Assembly: GCF_003590945.1 (NCBI RefSeq)
Contig: NZ_QYUK01000011.1
Location: 3,380,909 to 3,444,908 of the forward strand
From: Oleomonas cavernae
GTDB taxonomy: Bacteria; Pseudomonadota; Alphaproteobacteria; Zavarziniales; Zavarziniaceae
Reading direction: 5' to 3'
Length of the DNA: 64,000 nt
A program made the position numbers and the translations under genes. Every line of letters begins with the position of its first letter. Position 1 is the first letter of the stretch. Below the pieces are notes generated by a model. That model saw only the letters and a list, made by a program, of their open reading frames with translations. It searched no databases and had not been told where the DNA came from. This document shows, piece by piece, positions 61,063 to 64,000 of this stretch.

Positions 61063-61156
61063 GGCGGGCCCCACCCTCTCCCCCGCAAGCGGCGGAGAGG
61101 GAAAGCTTGCTAGCCCTCTCCGCCCTTTAGGGGGGAGAGGGTGGGGTGAGGTGGGT
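61063..61156. repeat. Palindromic intergenic repeat, family A
   Basis: CCCTCTCCCCCGCAAGCGGCGGAGAGGG-type pairing (cores CCTCTCCCCCGC and GCGGCGGAGAGG) is followed by CCCTCTCCGCCC, GGGGGGAGAGGG and GGGTGAGGTGGG. It lies between convergent tetR and GNAT genes. Confidence 0.85.
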
Positions 61157-61166
61157 CGTCGGGCCG

Positions 61167-61607
61167 CTAAAGCGCCAGCACATAGCGCACGAAATCATCC
61201 GCCGGGCCCAGGCGATCGTAGAGTATCCGCGCGGTCGTGTTGCCCTGCTGGGTGTGCCAATAAAGCTTGGCCCAGCCCCGGGCCTTGCCCTGGGCCATCA
61301 GGTCCTCGATCAGGGCGCGGCCGGCGCCGGCGCCGCGGGCCTTGGGATCGACGAAGAGGTCTTCGAGGTAGCAGATCGGCGCGATCGACCAGGTGGCGGG
61401 GTGGACGACCGAGGTGGCGAAGCCCACGATCTGGCCGCCCAGTTCGGCCAGGCGGGCATTGACCGGCTGGGCCGGGTCCATGATCCGCGCCCAGGTTGCC
61501 GCCGTCACCGCCTCGGGCACATTCGCCCGGTAGAAGCGGACATAGGCGTCCCACAACACGCGCCAATGGGCCTCGTCGCTGGCGCGCGGATCCCTGATCG
61601 TCACCAT
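61167..61607 (-). CDS. GNAT-family N-acetyltransferase
   Basis: 146 residues. ICYLEDLFVDPKARGAGAGR has the acetyl-CoA-binding RGxGxGR-type loop, and ARGWAKLYWHTQQGNTTARI the later helix and strand. It acetylates an amine of unknown identity. ATG at 61607 has GAGG upstream; the longer open frame is not supported. Next gene is divergent. Confidence 0.88.
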   Translation of the reverse strand: MVTIRDPRASDEAHWRVLWDAYVRFYRANVPEAVTAATWARIMDPAQPVNARLAELGGQIVGFATSVVHPATWSIAPICYLEDLFVDPKARGAGAGRALIEDLMAQGKARGWAKLYWHTQQGNTTARILYDRLGPADDFVRYVLAL

Positions 61608-61737
61608 GGTCGTTTCCTCAAGGGGCGTTTGACGCATTGATATCGAAAGCCATCCAAGCATTCTTTGACGAAACAGAATTCTCCAAGTGCGTTCGAGCGG
61701 CAACCATGCGCCCGAGTTGTCACTCCAAGGAAGCATG

Positions 61738-62691
61738 ATGCCTGACCCGTCGTTCCCCCAGCCCCAGGATGCCGCGCTGATCCCGCGTTTCGCCGGATTG
61801 CCGACCTTCATGCGGCTGCCGATCTCGACCTCGGCATTGGGCGTGGACATCGGCCTGGTGGGCGTACCCTTCGACGGCGGCACCACCAACCGGGCCGGTG
61901 CACGCCATGGGCCCCGGGAAATCCGCAATGCCTCCAGCTTCATCCGCCGCATCCACCATGCCAGCGGGATTTCGCCCTACGACCTGGCCCGGGTGGCCGA
62001 TCTGGGCGATTCCCCGGTCAACCCGATCGACCTGATGAAGTCGCTGGACCTGATCACCGGCTTCTTCAGCGAGATCAAGGGCCACGGCACCATCCCGATT
62101 TCGGCCGGCGGCGACCACCTGATCACCCTGCCGATCCTGCGCGCCCTGGCCTCGACCACGCCGGTGGGCATGGTCCATTTCGACGCCCATTCCGACACCA
62201 ACGACCGCTATTTCGGCGACAATCTCTATACCCACGGCACCCCTTTCCGCCGCGCGGTGGAAGAAGGCCTGCTCGACCCCAGGCGGGTGATCCAGATTGG
62301 CATCCGCGGCTCGATCTACGACCCCTCCGACCTCGATTTCGCCAAGGCCGCGGGTTTCCGCATCGTCTTCATCGAGGAATTCGTCAAGCGCACGCCTGAG
62401 GACATCATCGCCGAGGCGCGGGAAATCGTGGGCGACAAACCGGTCTACGTTTCCTTCGACGTCGATGCGATCGACCCCTCCCAGGCGCCGGGCACCGGCA
62501 CGCCGGAGATCGGCGGCTTCACCACCTTCGAGGCCCAGCGCATGGTGCGCGGCCTCCAGGGCCTGAACATCATCGGCGCCGATGTGGTCGAGGTCTCGCC
62601 GCCCTTCGACCTCTCCAACATGACCTCGATCCTGGGCGCTACCTTGATGTTCGAACTGCTGTGCATCGTCGCAGCGCGGTTCCAGGCCTAA
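61738..62691 (+). CDS. Agmatinase/ureohydrolase family protein, copy 1
   Basis: 317 residues. The binuclear-metal ligands are all present: His127 in SAGGDH, Asp149, His151 and Asp153 in FDAHSD, Asp241 and Asp243 in FDVDAIDP. The fold is that of arginase/agmatinase enzymes, which release urea from guanidino compounds. Candidates include agmatine, guanidinobutyrate or guanidinopropionate. ATG at 61738 has the better-spaced AGGA. It precedes another ureohydrolase gene by 10 bp. Confidence 0.87.
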   Translation: MPDPSFPQPQDAALIPRFAGLPTFMRLPISTSALGVDIGLVGVPFDGGTTNRAGARHGPREIRNASSFIRRIHHASGISPYDLARVADLGDSPVNPIDLMKSLDLITGFFSEIKGHGTIPISAGGDHLITLPILRALASTTPVGMVHFDAHSDTNDRYFGDNLYTHGTPFRRAVEEGLLDPRRVIQIGIRGSIYDPSDLDFAKAAGFRIVFIEEFVKRTPEDIIAEAREIVGDKPVYVSFDVDAIDPSQAPGTGTPEIGGFTTFEAQRMVRGLQGLNIIGADVVEVSPPFDLSNMTSILGATLMFELLCIVAARFQA

Positions 62692-62701
62692 GGCGCGACT
62701 G

Positions 62702-63646
62702 ATGGCGGGATATGATCGCGGCCGGCTGGACCTGCCCTTCGTGGGCTTCTGCACCTTCGCCAAGAGCCCGATCTGCAGCGACTGGGACAAGATCGATGCC
62801 GATGTCGCGGTCATGGGCGCGCCGTTCGATTTCGGCACCCAGTGGCGCGCCGGTGCCCGCTTCGGCCCCCGCTCGATCCGTGAAGCCTCGACCCTGTTCG
62901 CCTTCGGGCACGACGGCGCCTATGACCACGAGGACGATGTCACCTACCTCGCCGATGCCCGCATCGTTGATATCGGCGACGCCGACATCATCCATACCGA
63001 CACGGTCCAGAGCCACGCCAACATCGAATACGGCGTGCGCAAGATCCTGAAAGCCGGGGCCATCCCCCTGGTGCTGGGCGGCGACCATTCGGTGAACATC
63101 CCCTGCATCAATGCCTTCGACGACCAGGAACCGTTCCATGTCGTCCATGTCGACGCCCATCTCGATTTCGTCGACGAGCGCCACGGCGTGCGCTTCGGCC
63201 ACGGCAATCCCTTGCGCCGCGCGGCCGAGAAGCCCTATGTCACCGGCCTGACCCAGCTCGGCATCCGCAACGTCTCCTCGACCGCCAAGGACGGCTATGA
63301 CGACGCCAGGCGCATGGGCTCCGACATCCTCAGCGTGCGCCAGTTCCGCAAGCTGGGGGTGGACGCCGTGATCGAGCGCATCCCGGCAGGCAAGCGCTAT
63401 TACCTGACCATCGACATCGACGGCTTCGACCCCTCGATCGCGCCGGGCACCGGCACGCCCAGCCACGGCGGCTTCACCTATTACGAGGTGCTGGAGCTGC
63501 TGGAAGGGCTCACGCGCCGGGGCACGATCTGCGGGATCGACCTGGTCGAGGTGGCACCCGATTACGATCACACCGGCGGCACCGCGATCCTCGCGGCGCA
63601 ACTGCTCCTCAACGTGATCGGCCGGATGCTCTACCACCGGACATGA
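62702..63646 (+). CDS. Agmatinase/ureohydrolase family protein, copy 2
   Basis: 314 residues. Metal ligands are His129 in GGDHSVN, Asp151, His153, Asp155 in VDAHLDF, and Asp238, Asp240 in IDIDGFDP, so it should also be active. It differs widely from the upstream copy outside these motifs, so it is an old paralogue rather than a recent duplicate. The two in one operon suggest related or joint substrates. A LysR gene starts 32 bp downstream. Confidence 0.87.
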   Translation: MAGYDRGRLDLPFVGFCTFAKSPICSDWDKIDADVAVMGAPFDFGTQWRAGARFGPRSIREASTLFAFGHDGAYDHEDDVTYLADARIVDIGDADIIHTDTVQSHANIEYGVRKILKAGAIPLVLGGDHSVNIPCINAFDDQEPFHVVHVDAHLDFVDERHGVRFGHGNPLRRAAEKPYVTGLTQLGIRNVSSTAKDGYDDARRMGSDILSVRQFRKLGVDAVIERIPAGKRYYLTIDIDGFDPSIAPGTGTPSHGGFTYYEVLELLEGLTRRGTICGIDLVEVAPDYDHTGGTAILAAQLLLNVIGRMLYHRT

Positions 63647-63678
63647 CGCGCAGCCTTTGTTCCGATAACTTTCCCCTA

Positions 63679-64000
63679 TGAAAGTCGACAATATCGACCT
63701 GCGCCTGTTGCGGGTCTTTCACGCGCTGGCCGAACACGGCGGCTTTGCCGGGGCCCAGGCTGAACTGGGCCTGACCCCGTCGACCCTTTCCATCCACCTG
63801 AGCAACCTCGAACAGCGCCTCGGCATGATCCTGTGCGAGCGCGGCCGCGGCGGCTTCCGCCTGACCGACAAGGGCGAGCGGGTGCACCTGTCGACCAAGC
63901 GCCTGTTCACCGCCCTGGAAGGCTTCCGCTCGGAAACCGCGTCCTTGCGCGGCAAGCTGGTGGGCGAGTTGCAGATCGGCCTGGTCGACAGCACGGTGAC
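63679..64000 (+). CDS. LysR-family transcriptional regulator (partial)
   Basis: The first 107 codons are visible before the window ends. The winged HTH reads IDLRLLRVFHALAEHGGFAG, TPSTLSIHLSNLEQRLGMIL and ERGRGGFRLTDKGERV. It lies directly downstream of the ureohydrolase pair on the same strand and may regulate guanidino-compound use. The effector domain is outside the window. Confidence 0.88.

Noticed and set aside
1-64000. tRNA, rRNA or CRISPR loci
   Set aside because: No cloverleaf T-loop signatures, rRNA blocks or regularly spaced repeats were seen by eye; a tRNAscan or CRISPR search would settle it.

Overview
The window reads as a chromosome segment of a GC-rich, aerobic alphaproteobacterium. 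Pointers are the sdhCDAB order, a DUF1013/TrcR-type regulator, a DUF1192 protein, a cysteine-free L31, an ethylmalonyl-CoA-pathway-like gene pair, and many short palindromic intergenic repeats of the kind common in Rhodospirillales-like genomes. No rRNA, tRNA, CRISPR array, phage or complete insertion sequence was seen. Genus and species cannot be fixed from the sequence alone.

Layout. 0-10 kb: end of an ABC exporter, a paraoxonase-like lactonase, a thioesterase, an SDR, an OmpR/EnvZ-type two-component system with a candidate direct-repeat site, small secreted proteins, a sterol-desaturase-like protein, propionyl-CoA synthetase and a CorC-type protein. 10-20 kb: TerC, an acyl-CoA synthetase, methylmalonate-semialdehyde dehydrogenase with a divergent LysR, a K+/H+ antiporter, CorA, UppP and a DhlA-type haloalkane dehalogenase. 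20-27 kb: two tandem family I.3-like RTX lipases, a soluble double-PAS chemoreceptor and a glutaminase. 27-33.6 kb: sdhBADC, a mesaconyl-CoA-hydratase-like gene with a CoA-ester lyase, and a proline-rich membrane protein. 33.8-38.7 kb: pyridoxal kinase, a YitT protein, a small atypical patch (zincin-like protein, coiled coils, low-GC lipoprotein) and inositol monophosphatase. 38.8-44.5 kb: an envelope trio (polyproline OmpA protein, MotA/ExbB-like, MotB/OmpA-like), TrcR, a quinone reductase and DUF1192. 44.5-50.7 kb: hsp20 with a heat-shock-like promoter and candidate RNA thermometer, two tandem caspase-fold-like proteins, rpmE, TauE/SafE, a glycosyltransferase, a hydrolase and an Xre/RES toxin-antitoxin pair. 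50.5-64 kb: a desaturase with divergent ArsR, galE, AhpD-like proteins, a DUF4160/DUF2442 pair, MarR, a PEP-mutase-family enzyme, VOC, DJ-1/PfpI, SDR with a 2-hydroxychromene-2-carboxylate-isomerase-like protein, TetR, GNAT, two tandem ureohydrolases and the start of a LysR gene.

Functional themes are propionate/valine and acyl-CoA metabolism (prpE, mmsA, acyl-CoA ligase, malyl-CoA-type lyase, hydratase), respiration (sdh), ion transport and envelope maintenance.

A major caveat is that seven genes appear broken by eight single-base deletions, nearly all in runs of C or G (sdhA, mesaconyl-CoA hydratase, the proline-rich membrane protein, an alpha/beta hydrolase, an outer-membrane-like protein twice, galE and a marR gene). 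This pattern fits consensus sequence error better than real gene decay, and those genes should be treated as probably intact in the living organism.
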